49,256 nt of DNA. It comes from Rugamonas rubra. Its GTDB lineage: Bacteria; Pseudomonadota; Gammaproteobacteria; Burkholderiales; Burkholderiaceae_D. Position numbers and translations under genes: made by a program. Below, piece after piece: positions 8,354 through 16,686 of this stretch; within the stretch, counting starts at the first letter, position 1, and each line of letters begins with the position of its first letter. The DNA lies in the NCBI RefSeq assembly GCF_900114705.1, contig NZ_FOTW01000014.1, positions 156,267 to 205,522 on the forward strand, in the 5' to 3' direction. The notes beneath the pieces were generated by a model. That model saw only the letters and a list, made by a program, of their open reading frames with translations. It was not told the origin of the DNA and did not search any database.

Positions 8354-9463
8354 TCATTTGAGCAGCGGACGGACGCGTTCGTTGAGCAGCTTCCACTGGG
8401 CGTCGAGCAGGGCCTGGTTGGGATCGTGGCCGCCACGCGGCAGCAGCACGAACTCCTTCTGCGGCGCGCGGATGCGGTCGAAGTAGCGCTTCGCCACCCC
8501 CGGCGTGGTCAACAAGTCCTCGGCGCCGTGGACGATGAAGACCGGCAGGGCGAAGTCGGCGCCGAGCGCCGGCAGATCGACCTGGGCGAACATGCCGTCG
8601 CCGTTGCGGCCGACGAATTGCAGGTAGGAGTAGTCCTCGCCGGCCTCGTCGTCGATCAACTGCTGCGCCGTCAGATAGTCGTCGGCGCGCTTCCACCAGG
8701 CCGCCGGTGCCGGGTCGGTGGCCAGTGCCTCGTACTTGCGGTCGATGCGCCGCAGCACGCCGAAGCTGCGCGGATCGCGCCACGGCGGCGCGCCCAGCGC
8801 CTCCAGCTTGGCCACGCTGGCGCTGTCGCCGGCGCCGCGCGCCAGGGCCAGCAGGGCCTCCCGGCTGGTGCGCATATTCTCCGTCGAGTTGACCAGCTGC
8901 GCCGCGCCGACATAGGCGTGGAACAGCTCGGGCCTGGCCTTGGCCATGCTCACGGCCAGGTAGGAACCCCAGGAGCCGCCCATCAGGATCAGCTTGCGCT
9001 GGCCCAGGTGGCCGGTGAGGAAGGCGGCCAACTCCACGCCATCGTCGCGCAGCTGCGCCGCCGTCAAGGGCAGGTCCTCGGCCGGCCGGTTCTTCCCATA
9101 GGTTTTGCCGGCGCCGCGCTGGTCCCACTGCACCAGCGTGTAGTCCTTCTGCCAGGCGCCGTAGATGGCGTCGGCGTAGGGGCTGAGCGGATTGCCCGGG
9201 CCGCCGTGGACCACCAGGATCACCGGGTTGGCGCAGCTGGCGCCCTTGATGGTGACCCATTGCGCGATGCCGCCGATGGCCACGTAGCCGGCCTCGTTGA
9301 CGGCCTCGTTGACGCCCTGCGGCGCGGCGCCGCAACGCAAGGGCGGCGTGCGCGCATCCAGCGTGGCCGGCGCGGCGGCCGGCGTTTGCGCGCTGCCGTT
9401 GGCGGCCGCCAGCAGCAGCAGCGCGGCGGCGAGGAGGGCGGGGAAGACGGGGAGTGCGCTCAT
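8354..9463 (-). CDS. Secreted alpha/beta hydrolase, proline iminopeptidase-like (S33)
   Basis: 369 residues with a signal peptide (about 1-24, ANGSAQ). The oxyanion motif HGGPGNPLSPY and the nucleophile elbow GGSWGS (Ser near residue 165) match peptidase family S33; HGAEDLLTT supplies the acid and RGGHDP the histidine. Family members release N-terminal proline or act on other amides/esters; the substrate here is not evident. An AAGG site lies 8 bases before the ATG. It is 89 bases downstream of the ABC permease gene and could be the last gene of that operon. Confidence 0.85.
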   Translation of the reverse strand: MSALPVFPALLAAALLLLAAANGSAQTPAAAPATLDARTPPLRCGAAPQGVNEAVNEAGYVAIGGIAQWVTIKGASCANPVILVVHGGPGNPLSPYADAIYGAWQKDYTLVQWDQRGAGKTYGKNRPAEDLPLTAAQLRDDGVELAAFLTGHLGQRKLILMGGSWGSYLAVSMAKARPELFHAYVGAAQLVNSTENMRTSREALLALARGAGDSASVAKLEALGAPPWRDPRSFGVLRRIDRKYEALATDPAPAAWWKRADDYLTAQQLIDDEAGEDYSYLQFVGRNGDGMFAQVDLPALGADFALPVFIVHGAEDLLTTPGVAKRYFDRIRAPQKEFVLLPRGGHDPNQALLDAQWKLLNERVRPLLK

Positions 9464-9552
9464 GCTATGCCTTGCGAGAAGTGGCGGACGGTGTGACATT
9501 GTGCAGCAGGGGTGGGGCGGGCGCCGGCCTGGTGGCCGGACGCCCGCCGCTA

Positions 9553-10509
9553 TCAGCCCTCCTCGCGGCGGCGGCGCAGCCAGATGGCGCCGGCGATCAT
9601 CGCCACGCCGGCGGCGACGCCGATCCACACGTTGGCGTGCGCCAGCGTGCCCCAGGATTGGCCGAGGATGTTGCCCAGGTCGGCGCGGTGGCCGTCGGCG
9701 GCCAGCAGCAGGACCGGGTCGACATGCTCGACCGCCAGCCAGGAGCCCGGCGCCACGCCCAACAGCATGCGGCTGACCACCTGCTGGATCAACCAGTCGA
9801 TGTTCCAATCCAGGTGGAAGGCGTGCTTGGCCCACTTGGCCAGCATCATCGCCAGCAAAGGCGCGCCGACCGCCCACAGGAACACCTTGGAGCGCGCCCA
9901 GCTCGACACCAGCAGCAGCCAGGCCACCGTCGGCAGCGCCCACAGCGCGTACACCGGTAGCAGGGCCAGCAGTTGCAGCGGCGCCAAATAGAAGGCCGGC
10001 GACATCAGCAGCGGGCCGAACAGGTTGAGTCCCTTGAAGGCGGCCGCCGTGCAGATCATCAGCAGCACCGCCAGCGCGGCCAGCGCGCCGACCACGGTCA
10101 CCACCAGCGGCGCCACGCCGAGCGCCAGCAGCAGCTTGGACAGCACCGTCGTGCGGTCCGACACCGGCAGCGACTTCCAGAACAGCAGGCTGCGGTCGCG
10201 CCGCTCGTCGTACAGCGCGCCGAGGCAGTAGAAGAACACCAGGAAGCCGAGCATCAGCAGCACCGGCGCGGCGGTGGCGATGTAGCCGTGCGCCAGCACG
10301 TCGAGGATCTTGGCGCGCATCGCCGGCGTGGCGTCGATCATGCCCAGCGTGATCGACTCGCCGTTGATGTCGATGCTGCCGCTGCTGCCGTACAGCAGCA
10401 CCAGCGCGGTGAAGGCGGTGATCAGCCCGCCGACGATGGCCGGCGCCCACAACAGCATGCCCTTGTGTTCCCACAGTTCGCGCTTGATCAACCATGTCAT
10501 CGTTTTCAT
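9553..10509 (-). CDS. ABC transporter permease subunit
   Basis: 318 residues with about six hydrophobic segments: near 20-42, 85-110, 140-170, 180-230 and 290-310, the last followed by RRRREEG at the C-terminus. MTWLIKRELWEHKGMLLW is a typical start for ABC-2-like permeases that sit with YtrA-type GntR regulators. The ATG overlaps the stop of the ATPase gene in ATGA, so translation is coupled. The transported molecule cannot be told; relatives act in antibiotic or cell-envelope stress. Confidence 0.87.
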   Translation of the reverse strand: MKTMTWLIKRELWEHKGMLLWAPAIVGGLITAFTALVLLYGSSGSIDINGESITLGMIDATPAMRAKILDVLAHGYIATAAPVLLMLGFLVFFYCLGALYDERRDRSLLFWKSLPVSDRTTVLSKLLLALGVAPLVVTVVGALAALAVLLMICTAAAFKGLNLFGPLLMSPAFYLAPLQLLALLPVYALWALPTVAWLLLVSSWARSKVFLWAVGAPLLAMMLAKWAKHAFHLDWNIDWLIQQVVSRMLLGVAPGSWLAVEHVDPVLLLAADGHRADLGNILGQSWGTLAHANVWIGVAAGVAMIAGAIWLRRRREEG

Positions 10510-11363
10510 GCGTAGCTTCCTTTCATGGTCGCGACGAACAGGTCGGCGACGCTGGGGGTGCGGGTTTCGCCGAAGACGGCCAGCTGGCTGCGCGCCACGC
10601 CGTCGAACAGCATCACGGACTTGCCGAACACGGTGCGCTGGCTGAGCGGCTGCAGCGCGGTGGCGGCGACGGCGTAGGGCGGCTCGACCATCACCTCGGT
10701 GAAGCGCTCGCCGATCTCGTCCATCGAGGCCGACAGGGTGATCTTGCCGTCGCGGATGAACAGCAGGTCGGTCAGGATGTGCTCGACCTCCTCGATCTGG
10801 TGGGTGGTGATGAGGATGGTCTTGCCCTCGTCGAAATAGTCCTCCAGCAGATTTTGGTAGAACTGCTTGCGGTACAGGATGTCCAGGCCCAGCGTCGGCT
10901 CGTCGAGCACCAGCAGGCGGGCGTCGATGGCCATCACCAGCGCCAGGTGCAGCTGCACCACCATGCCCTTGGACATGGCCTTGACCTTCATGTTCGGCGC
11001 CAGCTTGGTGTGGGCGATGTAGCGCTCGGCTTTTTCCCGGTCGAAGCGCGGGTGCACGCCGGCGACGAAATCGACCGCGTCCTTGACCTTCAGCCAGCGC
11101 GGCAGGATGGCGACGTCGGCGATGAAGCAGACGTCGCGCATCAACTCGTCGCGCTGGGTGCGCGGGTCCAGCCCCAGCACGCTCATCTGGCCGTCGAACT
11201 GGGTCAGGCCCAGCATGGCTTTCAGCGTGGTGGTCTTGCCCGAGCCGTTGGGGCCGATCAGCCCGACGATGCGGCCGGGCTGGATCTCGAAGCTGGTCTG
11301 GTCGAGCGCCAGCGACTTGCCGTAGCGCTTGCTCAAATTGCTGGCGGAGACGATGGCGTTCAT
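10506..11363 (-). CDS. ABC transporter ATP-binding protein
   Basis: 285 residues. Walker A GPNGSGKTT (about 39-47), Walker B RLLVLDEPT and the switch histidine TTHQIEE are all present. The signature is MSKGMVVQL rather than LSGGQ, as in the ATPases paired with YtrA regulators. It energises the permease encoded next. The start overlaps the GntR stop in ATGA and the stop overlaps the permease start in the same way, so the three genes are one tightly coupled unit. Confidence 0.93.
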   Translation of the reverse strand: MNAIVSASNLSKRYGKSLALDQTSFEIQPGRIVGLIGPNGSGKTTTLKAMLGLTQFDGQMSVLGLDPRTQRDELMRDVCFIADVAILPRWLKVKDAVDFVAGVHPRFDREKAERYIAHTKLAPNMKVKAMSKGMVVQLHLALVMAIDARLLVLDEPTLGLDILYRKQFYQNLLEDYFDEGKTILITTHQIEEVEHILTDLLFIRDGKITLSASMDEIGERFTEVMVEPPYAVAATALQPLSQRTVFGKSVMLFDGVARSQLAVFGETRTPSVADLFVATMKGSYA

Positions 11364-11752
11364 GCCGCACCTCCCGCAGTCGGCAGGCCCGGCTGGCCCG
11401 GCTGGGCCGCCTGCAGCAGCTGTTGCAGGTCCAGGCCGAGGCGGCGGATGCGTTCTATCATGGCCGGCCACTCCTCGCGCAGGAAGCGCTCGCGTTCCGT
11501 GGCCAGCAGCTTGTCGCCGGCGCCGTCAGTCATATACATACCCAATCCCCTCCGTTTTTCCACTAAATTTTCGTCGACCAGCTCCTGGTAGGCCCGCGAT
11601 ACGGTGATCGGGTTGAGCTGGAAGTCGGCCGCCACCTGGCGCACCGACGGTAGCGCGTCGCCCGGCTTGAGCAAGCCGTCGAGCATCATGCCGATCACCC
11701 GCTCCTTGAGCTGGCGGTAGATCGGCGCATTGTCATTCCAGCCCATGGTCAT
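11360..11752 (-). CDS. GntR family transcriptional regulator, YtrA subfamily
   Basis: 130 residues. The winged helix-turn-helix is clear: APIYRQLKERVIGMMLDG, then LPSVRQVAADFQLNPITVSRAYQELVDENLVEKRRGLGMY. The short C-terminal part of about 50 residues is typical of the YtrA subfamily, which represses its own operon with an ABC transporter. A near-perfect 24-base palindrome covers the promoter -10 upstream (11824-11847). Starts at 11752 or 11746 are both possible; GGGAG lies ahead of the first. The 3' end overlaps the ATPase gene. Confidence 0.93.
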   Translation of the reverse strand: MTMGWNDNAPIYRQLKERVIGMMLDGLLKPGDALPSVRQVAADFQLNPITVSRAYQELVDENLVEKRRGLGMYMTDGAGDKLLATERERFLREEWPAMIERIRRLGLDLQQLLQAAQPGQPGLPTAGGAA

Positions 11753-11796
11753 GGTCGCTGCTCCCTGGCTGCTGTGTTGATGATTCGGACATTCAT
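11749..11796 (-). CDS. Possible 15-residue leader peptide of the GntR operon
   Basis: A tiny ORF encoding MNVRIINTAAREQRP has AAGGGGG 5 bases before its ATG, a better ribosome site than that of the regulator gene. Its TGA overlaps the regulator ATG (CCATGACC). The sequence shows the coupling geometry directly; that it is translated, or controls regulator synthesis, is inference. Confidence 0.4.
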   Translation of the reverse strand: MNVRIINTAAREQRP

Positions 11797-11823
11797 GTAT
11801 CCCCCTTGGTGATATAACGAAGT

Positions 11824-11864
11824 GGTGTTGTAGTGAACTATAACACCGATGTTGACAAAATCAA
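11824..11864 (-). promoter_or_regulatory. Promoter and GntR operator of the ABC operon
   Basis: On the minus strand -35 TTGATT (11859-11864) and -10 TATAGT (11837-11842) are spaced 16 bases apart. A 24-base inverted repeat at 11824-11847 has arms GGTGTTATAGT and ACTACAACACC, with one mismatch, and contains the -10. Binding there would block RNA polymerase, which fits autorepression by the YtrA-type regulator encoded 72 bases downstream. Confidence 0.75.
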
Positions 11865-11964
11865 GTGTTTTTTTGGCAGCGTGGGCCGGACGTGCCGGGC
11901 CGTCGCGGCGGAAATCGAGTAAACTCTGCGCTCTCCCGCGCCTGGAAAACCAACAAGGAAGCAC

Positions 11965-12546
11965 ATGAACGATATCGCCAACTTCACGCTGCGGCGCCGA
12001 CGCCTCGGCCTGGCCGCGATGGCCGTGGCGGCCAGCACGCTGTTGGCCAGCTGTTCGACCTTGATCGGGCCGCGCCAGGTCGAGCTGCCGCTCGACCGCA
12101 TGCAGCAGGGGCTGGACAAGCGCTTCCCGCTGCGCCAGCGCGTGCTGGCCGTGTTGGAGGTGGAGCTGAGCCATCCGCGCCTGCGCGTGCTCGATGCCAA
12201 CGACCGTGTCGCCCTCGAACTCGACGCCAGCGTGGTGCCGCTGCTGGGCCGCCAGTCCTGGCGCGGCAGCATGGCCATCTCCGGCCGGTTGCAGGTGGAC
12301 CGGGCGCACAACGCCATCTACCTGAGCGACGCGCATGTCGACCGTTTCGCCTTCGACGGCATGGACGAGGGGCGGCAGAACCAGCTGGCCAGCGTCGCCA
12401 ATCTGCTCAGCGACAAGGTCATCAAGGACATGCCGATCCACCGTTTCCGCCCCGAGGACCTGCGCTACGCCGGCGTGCAGTTCGAATTGACCGGCATCGC
12501 CACCAAGCCCGGCGCGCTGGTCGCCACCTTGGCCCCGGCACCCTGA
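11965..12546 (+). CDS. DUF1439 (YceB-like) lipoprotein
   Basis: 193 residues. A signal peptide with RRRRLGLAAMAVAAS ends in the lipobox LLASC, so the mature protein is lipidated at Cys 30 and sits in the envelope. The body (LDRMQQGLDKRFPLRQRVLAVLEVELSHPRLRV) matches DUF1439/YceB proteins, which have a lipid-pocket fold of unknown role. AGGAAG precedes the ATG at good spacing. Confidence 0.83.
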   Translation: MNDIANFTLRRRRLGLAAMAVAASTLLASCSTLIGPRQVELPLDRMQQGLDKRFPLRQRVLAVLEVELSHPRLRVLDANDRVALELDASVVPLLGRQSWRGSMAISGRLQVDRAHNAIYLSDAHVDRFAFDGMDEGRQNQLASVANLLSDKVIKDMPIHRFRPEDLRYAGVQFELTGIATKPGALVATLAPAP

Positions 12547-12652
12547 GCCGGCGCCGGAATCTTAAGCCGCGCTTACCATGGCGGCCGCGCGCTTGCCGCG
12601 CCGTCGCGCAGCTTCTACAATCGGCCTCATTGACTAGACTATTGGAGTAGGC

Positions 12653-13405
12653 ATGGCGATTTTCGGCATTGGATTGCACGTACTGGTGGCGCTGTTTTTC
12701 GCCATCCACGCGATCCGCAACGGACAGCAGCTGTTTTGGCTGCTGATCCTGTTCTCCTTCCCGCTGCTGGGCAGCGTGGTGTACTTCTTCGCCATCTACC
12801 TGCCGGGCTCCGGCTGGCAGCACGGCGCGCGCAAGGTGGCCAAGGTGGCCGTCAAGACCTTGGACCCGAGCCGCGAGCTGCGCGAGGCGCGCGCCGCCTT
12901 CGACTACACGCCGACCGCGCAAAACCAGATGCGCCTGGCCGCCGCCCAGTTGCAGGCGGGCGACGCCGCCGAGGCAGCCAATACCTACGAGGCGGGCCTG
13001 CAGGGGCCGTTCGCCGGCGATCTGGAGATCCGCTTCGGCGCGGCGCGCGCCAACTTCGCCTGCGCCCGCAGCGGCGCGGCGGTGGCCCACCTGCAGCAGA
13101 TCCGCCAGGCCGACGCCAACTTCCGCGCCGAGCAGGTCTCGCTGCTGCTGGCCCAGGCACTGGCCGGCGCCGGCCGCCAGGCCGAGGCGAAGGCCGAATT
13201 CGAGTTCGCCGTGGCGCGCTTCGGCAGCTTCGCCGCGCGCGCCGAGTGCGTGATTTGGGCGGTGGCCAATGGCGAGCAGACGCTGGCCGCGCGGCTGCGC
13301 ACCGAGCTGCTGCCCACCATCGAGCGCTGGAACCGCCACACGCGCGACATCAACCAGGAGCTGCTGCGCCGCCTCGACGCGGCGTTCGGCCAGATCCGCG
13401 GCTGA
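12653..13405 (+). CDS. Inner-membrane TPR-like protein with PLDc_N-type N-terminus
   Basis: 250 residues. Two membrane segments (about 4-20 and 28-50) resemble the short phospholipase D N-terminal membrane module. They are followed by a soluble alpha-helical part (about 75-230) rich in alanine with TPR-like repeats (NQMRLAAAQLQAGDAAEAANTYEAGL). GGAG lies 7 bases ahead of the ATG. Function is unknown; a scaffold role at the membrane would fit the architecture but is not shown. Confidence 0.7.
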   Translation: MAIFGIGLHVLVALFFAIHAIRNGQQLFWLLILFSFPLLGSVVYFFAIYLPGSGWQHGARKVAKVAVKTLDPSRELREARAAFDYTPTAQNQMRLAAAQLQAGDAAEAANTYEAGLQGPFAGDLEIRFGAARANFACARSGAAVAHLQQIRQADANFRAEQVSLLLAQALAGAGRQAEAKAEFEFAVARFGSFAARAECVIWAVANGEQTLAARLRTELLPTIERWNRHTRDINQELLRRLDAAFGQIRG

Positions 13406-13423
13406 CGCCGCCTCCGCGACTGG

Positions 13424-14158
13424 TTAGTGCCGCTCGGCGGTGGCGGCGATGGCCTGGTTGAGTTTGTTCATCACCTCGGCCGGCACGTCGCGGCTGCACA
13501 CCAGGTAGCGCTTCAGGCCTGGCGGCGCGTCGGCGTAGTCGCGCCGCACCGCCGCGTTGAGCTCCGCCGCGTGGGCGCTGGCGTACTTCCAATCCTCGCG
13601 GTCGACCAGCATGTAGTCGGCGCGGCCGGCGGCGATCATGCGCATCATGTTGACGGTGGTGACGGTGCGCCGCATGATCTGGTTGGCGCTGCGGGCGATC
13701 AGCGCGTCGAGCTCGGGACCGTAGGAGACGCCGTCGACCACGCCCAGCGTCAACTGCGGATCGGCCAGCAGGCTGGCCAGGGTGGCGTGGGTCCGCACCC
13801 GGGCCAGCGCCCGCGGCGCGATCAACACGCCTTGCGGCGGATCGGTCATCAGGGGCTGGCTGAATTGCGCCACCGCCTCGCGCTCGGGCAGGCGGTACCA
13901 AGCGATTGAGCAGTAGTTCGGCGTGCCGTGTGCGAAGTTGATCCAGATGCGCTTCTGCGGCTCCTGCACGAAACGCGCCGGCACGCCGGCCAGCGCGAAG
14001 ACCTCCTTGGCGCGCTGCAGCATGAAGCCTTTTGCCACCCCGTGGTCGAGGTAGTAGTAGGGCGGCTTGTCGCGCCAGGCCACCGTCAGCGTCGGTGCCG
14101 CCACGGCGCAGGAGGCGCCCAGCAGGCAGGCGGTGGCAAGAGCGGCGGTGTATCTCAT
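13424..14158 (-). CDS. Periplasmic solute-binding protein, family 3
   Basis: 244 residues with a signal peptide (about 1-20, CAVAA). The body TLTVAWRDKPPYYYLDHGVAKGFMLQRAKEVFALAG is a family 3 binding-protein start; the middle has LADPQLTLGVVDGVSYGPELDALI. It is a second, different paralogue of the protein at 5424-6221, again without transporter partners. The ATG at 14158 is preferred over an in-frame TTG at 14161. It ends 18 bases from the convergent membrane/TPR gene. Confidence 0.78.
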   Translation of the reverse strand: MRYTAALATACLLGASCAVAAPTLTVAWRDKPPYYYLDHGVAKGFMLQRAKEVFALAGVPARFVQEPQKRIWINFAHGTPNYCSIAWYRLPEREAVAQFSQPLMTDPPQGVLIAPRALARVRTHATLASLLADPQLTLGVVDGVSYGPELDALIARSANQIMRRTVTTVNMMRMIAAGRADYMLVDREDWKYASAHAAELNAAVRRDYADAPPGLKRYLVCSRDVPAEVMNKLNQAIAATAERH

Positions 14159-14341
14159 CAAAAGGCGATCAGGACGCGGAGCAGGCCGCTATTGCTGACG
14201 ATTATAGGCAGCGCACGGGGCCTTGTCACGGCGCCGCGCCGCCGCTGTTGCAATCCGGCCCGCCTGGGGTGGGCCACGCCGGCCGGGTGCCTGCTGCCCG
14301 GGCGGGCGGTGGGGCGCGTAGCCGAGAGCGCGGCCGACAGC

Positions 14342-15106
14342 CTAGTCGACGATGGCGCCGTCCAGGTCGTGGCGGCTGACCGCGCCCGTCTCGTCGATGG
14401 CGATCCAGCCGCCGCGCGGCGGCGTGGCGTCCGGCTCCCAGTCCGGCAGCACGTAGCGGCGCGTGGCGCCGACCCGGTGCAGCGCGGGGCGGTGCGTGTG
14501 GCCGTGGATCATGACGTCGGTGCCGGTCCGCGCGAACACCTCGGCGATCGCCTGCGGCGCCACGTCCATGATCTCGTCGCTCTTGTTGCCCTGGTCCTTG
14601 CGGCTGTTCTCGCGCATGCCGGCGATGATTGCCTTGCGCTGCGCCAGCGGCATGGCCAGGAACTGCGCCTGCCAGGCCGGCTGGCGCACCTGGGCGCGGA
14701 AGGCCATGTAGTTGACGTCCTCGGTGCACTGGGCGTCGCCGTGCAGCAGCGCGACGCGCAGGCCGCCGATCTCGGCGACGTGGATCTCGGGCAGCAGCGT
14801 CAGTCCGGCGGCGGCGGCGAAGGGCGCGCCGACCAGGAAGTCGCGGTTGCCGGCGATCCAATACAGCTTGACGCCGGCCGCGCCGACGCGGCGCAGCGCG
14901 GCGACGATGGCCTGGTGGTAGGGCTCGTCGACGTCGTCGTCGCCGGCCCAGTATTCGAACAGGTCGCCGAGCAGATACAGCGCGCGGGCGTGCACCGCCT
15001 GCTGCTGCAGAAAGCGGAAGAAGGCCTCGGTGGTGTGCGGGTGCGACGCTTGCAGATGCAGGTCGGAGATGAACAGCGCGGCGACGCGCTTGTCAGGCAT
15101 TGTCAT
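14342..15106 (-). CDS. lpxH: UDP-2,3-diacylglucosamine diphosphatase
   Basis: 254 residues of the calcineurin-like phosphoesterase fold. It cleaves UDP-2,3-diacylglucosamine to lipid X and UMP in lipid A synthesis at the inner membrane face. Metal-binding motifs are present: FISDLHL, LYLLGDLFEYWAGDD, IAGNRDF, LLHGDAQC and IHGHTHRPALH. Two starts, ATG 15106 and ATG 15100, are equally possible, each with a purine-rich site (GAAGGA or AGGA). It lies downstream of ppiB but is separated from it by a strong terminator, so it needs its own promoter. Confidence 0.93.
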   Translation of the reverse strand: MTMPDKRVAALFISDLHLQASHPHTTEAFFRFLQQQAVHARALYLLGDLFEYWAGDDDVDEPYHQAIVAALRRVGAAGVKLYWIAGNRDFLVGAPFAAAAGLTLLPEIHVAEIGGLRVALLHGDAQCTEDVNYMAFRAQVRQPAWQAQFLAMPLAQRKAIIAGMRENSRKDQGNKSDEIMDVAPQAIAEVFARTGTDVMIHGHTHRPALHRVGATRRYVLPDWEPDATPPRGGWIAIDETGAVSRHDLDGAIVD

Positions 15107-15156
15107 TCCTGATTCCTTCAACAATACCCGGCCGCTGTGGAAAACGGCGAGCGGAT

Positions 15157-15191
15157 AAAAAAACCGCGCGCCCGCGTTGGCGGGCGCGCGG
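15157..15191 (-). terminator. Intrinsic terminator after ppiB
   Basis: On the minus strand a 12-base stem CCGCGCGCCCGC / GCGGGCGCGCGG with a 4-base loop is followed by seven T. It lies 18 bases beyond the ppiB stop. Confidence 0.93.
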
Positions 15192-15209
15192 CCGATTGCT
15201 GGTGCCGAA

Positions 15210-15704
15210 TTACGCTGCCAGTTCGATCGATTCGATGACCACGTCTTCCACCGGCACGTCCGAGTGCATGCCGCTGCGGCCGGTCTTGACCTTGCGGATC
15301 GCGTCGACCACTTCGGTGCCTTCGGTGACCTTGCCGAACACGGCGTAGCCCCAGCCGTCCTGGCCTGGGTAGTCGAGGAAGCTGTTGTTTTTCACGTTGA
15401 TGAAGAACTGTGCCGAGGCCGAATGCGGGTCCGAGGTACGCGCCATGGCCAGCGTGTAGGTGTCGTTTTTCAGGCCGTTCTTGGCTTCGTTTTCAACCGT
15501 GGTGTCGGCCGATTTCTGTTTCATGCCCGGGGCGAAACCGCCGCCCTGGATCATGAAGTCGCCCATCACGCGGTGGAAGATGGTGTTGGCGTAGTGGCCG
15601 GCGTTCATGTACGAGAGGAAGTTCTCAACCGTTTTCGGCGCTTTTTCCGCGTCCAGAACGGCGGTGAACTTGCCCATGTTGGTGGTGATGATAACGGTGG
15701 TCAT
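15210..15704 (-). CDS. ppiB: Cytoplasmic peptidyl-prolyl cis-trans isomerase (cyclophilin)
   Basis: 164 residues, no signal peptide, so cytosolic. Cyclophilin core motifs: TIFHRVMGDFMIQGG (catalytic Arg), MARTSDPHSASAQFFINV and AVFGKVTEG. It speeds proline isomerisation during protein folding. AGGA is 7 bases before the ATG. It lies 74 bases downstream of the exported cyclophilin gene in the same direction, which suggests a tandem duplication with different targeting. Confidence 0.94.
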   Translation of the reverse strand: MTTVIITTNMGKFTAVLDAEKAPKTVENFLSYMNAGHYANTIFHRVMGDFMIQGGGFAPGMKQKSADTTVENEAKNGLKNDTYTLAMARTSDPHSASAQFFINVKNNSFLDYPGQDGWGYAVFGKVTEGTEVVDAIRKVKTGRSGMHSDVPVEDVVIESIELAA

Positions 15705-15778
15705 AATAATCCTAGATGTGTTGTTCGATGGTCAAACGCGGGCAGCGCGCGCGGCGCGGCCGCAGCCAAGGCGCTATT

Positions 15779-16414
15779 TTACAGTTTCGGCTGGATCGGC
15801 GTCTTCAAAATCGTCGCCGACTGGATCACCACCGGCGTCACCGGCAGGTTTTGGAACATGCCCTTGTCGTCGACCAGGGTGCCCTTGATCTTGTCGACCA
15901 CCTCCTGGCCCTTGATGACCTTGCCGAACACCGTGTAGCCGAAGCCGTCGCGGCCCGGGTAGTTGAGCATCTCGTTGTCGGCCACGTTGATGAAGAACTG
16001 CGCGGTGGCCGAGTGCGGGTCGCCGGTGCGCGCCATGGCGATGCTGTAGGGCGCGTTGGGCAGGCCGTTCTGTGCCTCGTTCTTGACGGGCGGGCGGGTC
16101 GGCTTCTGCTTGAGCTTCTCGTCGAAGCCGCCGCCCTGGATCATGAAACCGTCGATGACGCGGTGGAAGATGGTGCCCTTGTAGTGGCCGCTCTTGACGT
16201 ACTGCAGGAAGTTGTCGACCGTCTTGGGCGCCTTGGCCTGGTCGAGTTCGAGGACGATCTCGCCCATGCTGGTTTTCAGCGTGACCTGCGGCGTGGCCGT
16301 GGCCGCCGGGGCGGCGGCGGCCGCCGCCAGCACGGCGCCGGACAGGGTGGCGCCGGCGAACAGGCTGAAGAATTTGGTCAGAAAGGACAGGCGGCGCGGC
16401 GCGGTTTGGTGCAT
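15779..16414 (-). CDS. Periplasmic peptidyl-prolyl cis-trans isomerase (cyclophilin)
   Basis: 211 residues. A signal peptide (about 1-30, [13 protein letters not shown]) precedes a cyclophilin domain with [33 protein letters not shown] and [14 protein letters not shown]. It is the PpiA-type periplasmic folding enzyme. AAGGAAG lies ahead of the ATG. Upstream, 16415-16686 (272 bases, divergent from cysS) has no gene; a -10-like TATACT at 16522-16527 faces cysS but lacks a matching -35. Confidence 0.9.
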   Translation of the reverse strand: MHQTAPRRLSFLTKFFSLFAGATLSGAVLAAAAAAPAATATPQVTLKTSMGEIVLELDQAKAPKTVDNFLQYVKSGHYKGTIFHRVIDGFMIQGGGFDEKLKQKPTRPPVKNEAQNGLPNAPYSIAMARTGDPHSATAQFFINVADNEMLNYPGRDGFGYTVFGKVIKGQEVVDKIKGTLVDDKGMFQNLPVTPVVIQSATILKTPIQPKL

Positions 16415-16686
16415 TATTGCTTCCTTGGCGAGGTAGGTGGGGCAGCGGCAAACAAGTGAAGATTCGTTTGCCGTGCAAAAAATCCTAAGCTATATCGGGC
16501 CAGTGCGGATTTTATCAATGCTATACTTGTCCGAGAAGTTTCATTCTAACAAAGAAGAACTAGATACCCGAGGGTCTGTCAGTTTCCACGGCGCACACGA
16601 ACAAGTCCAGGCGCGGCATCCCCAGGGTGTCTGCGCCCGGTCCTCGTATTGCCTGGCTGGCGGCCCGAAAAATACGCAAGAGTCCG

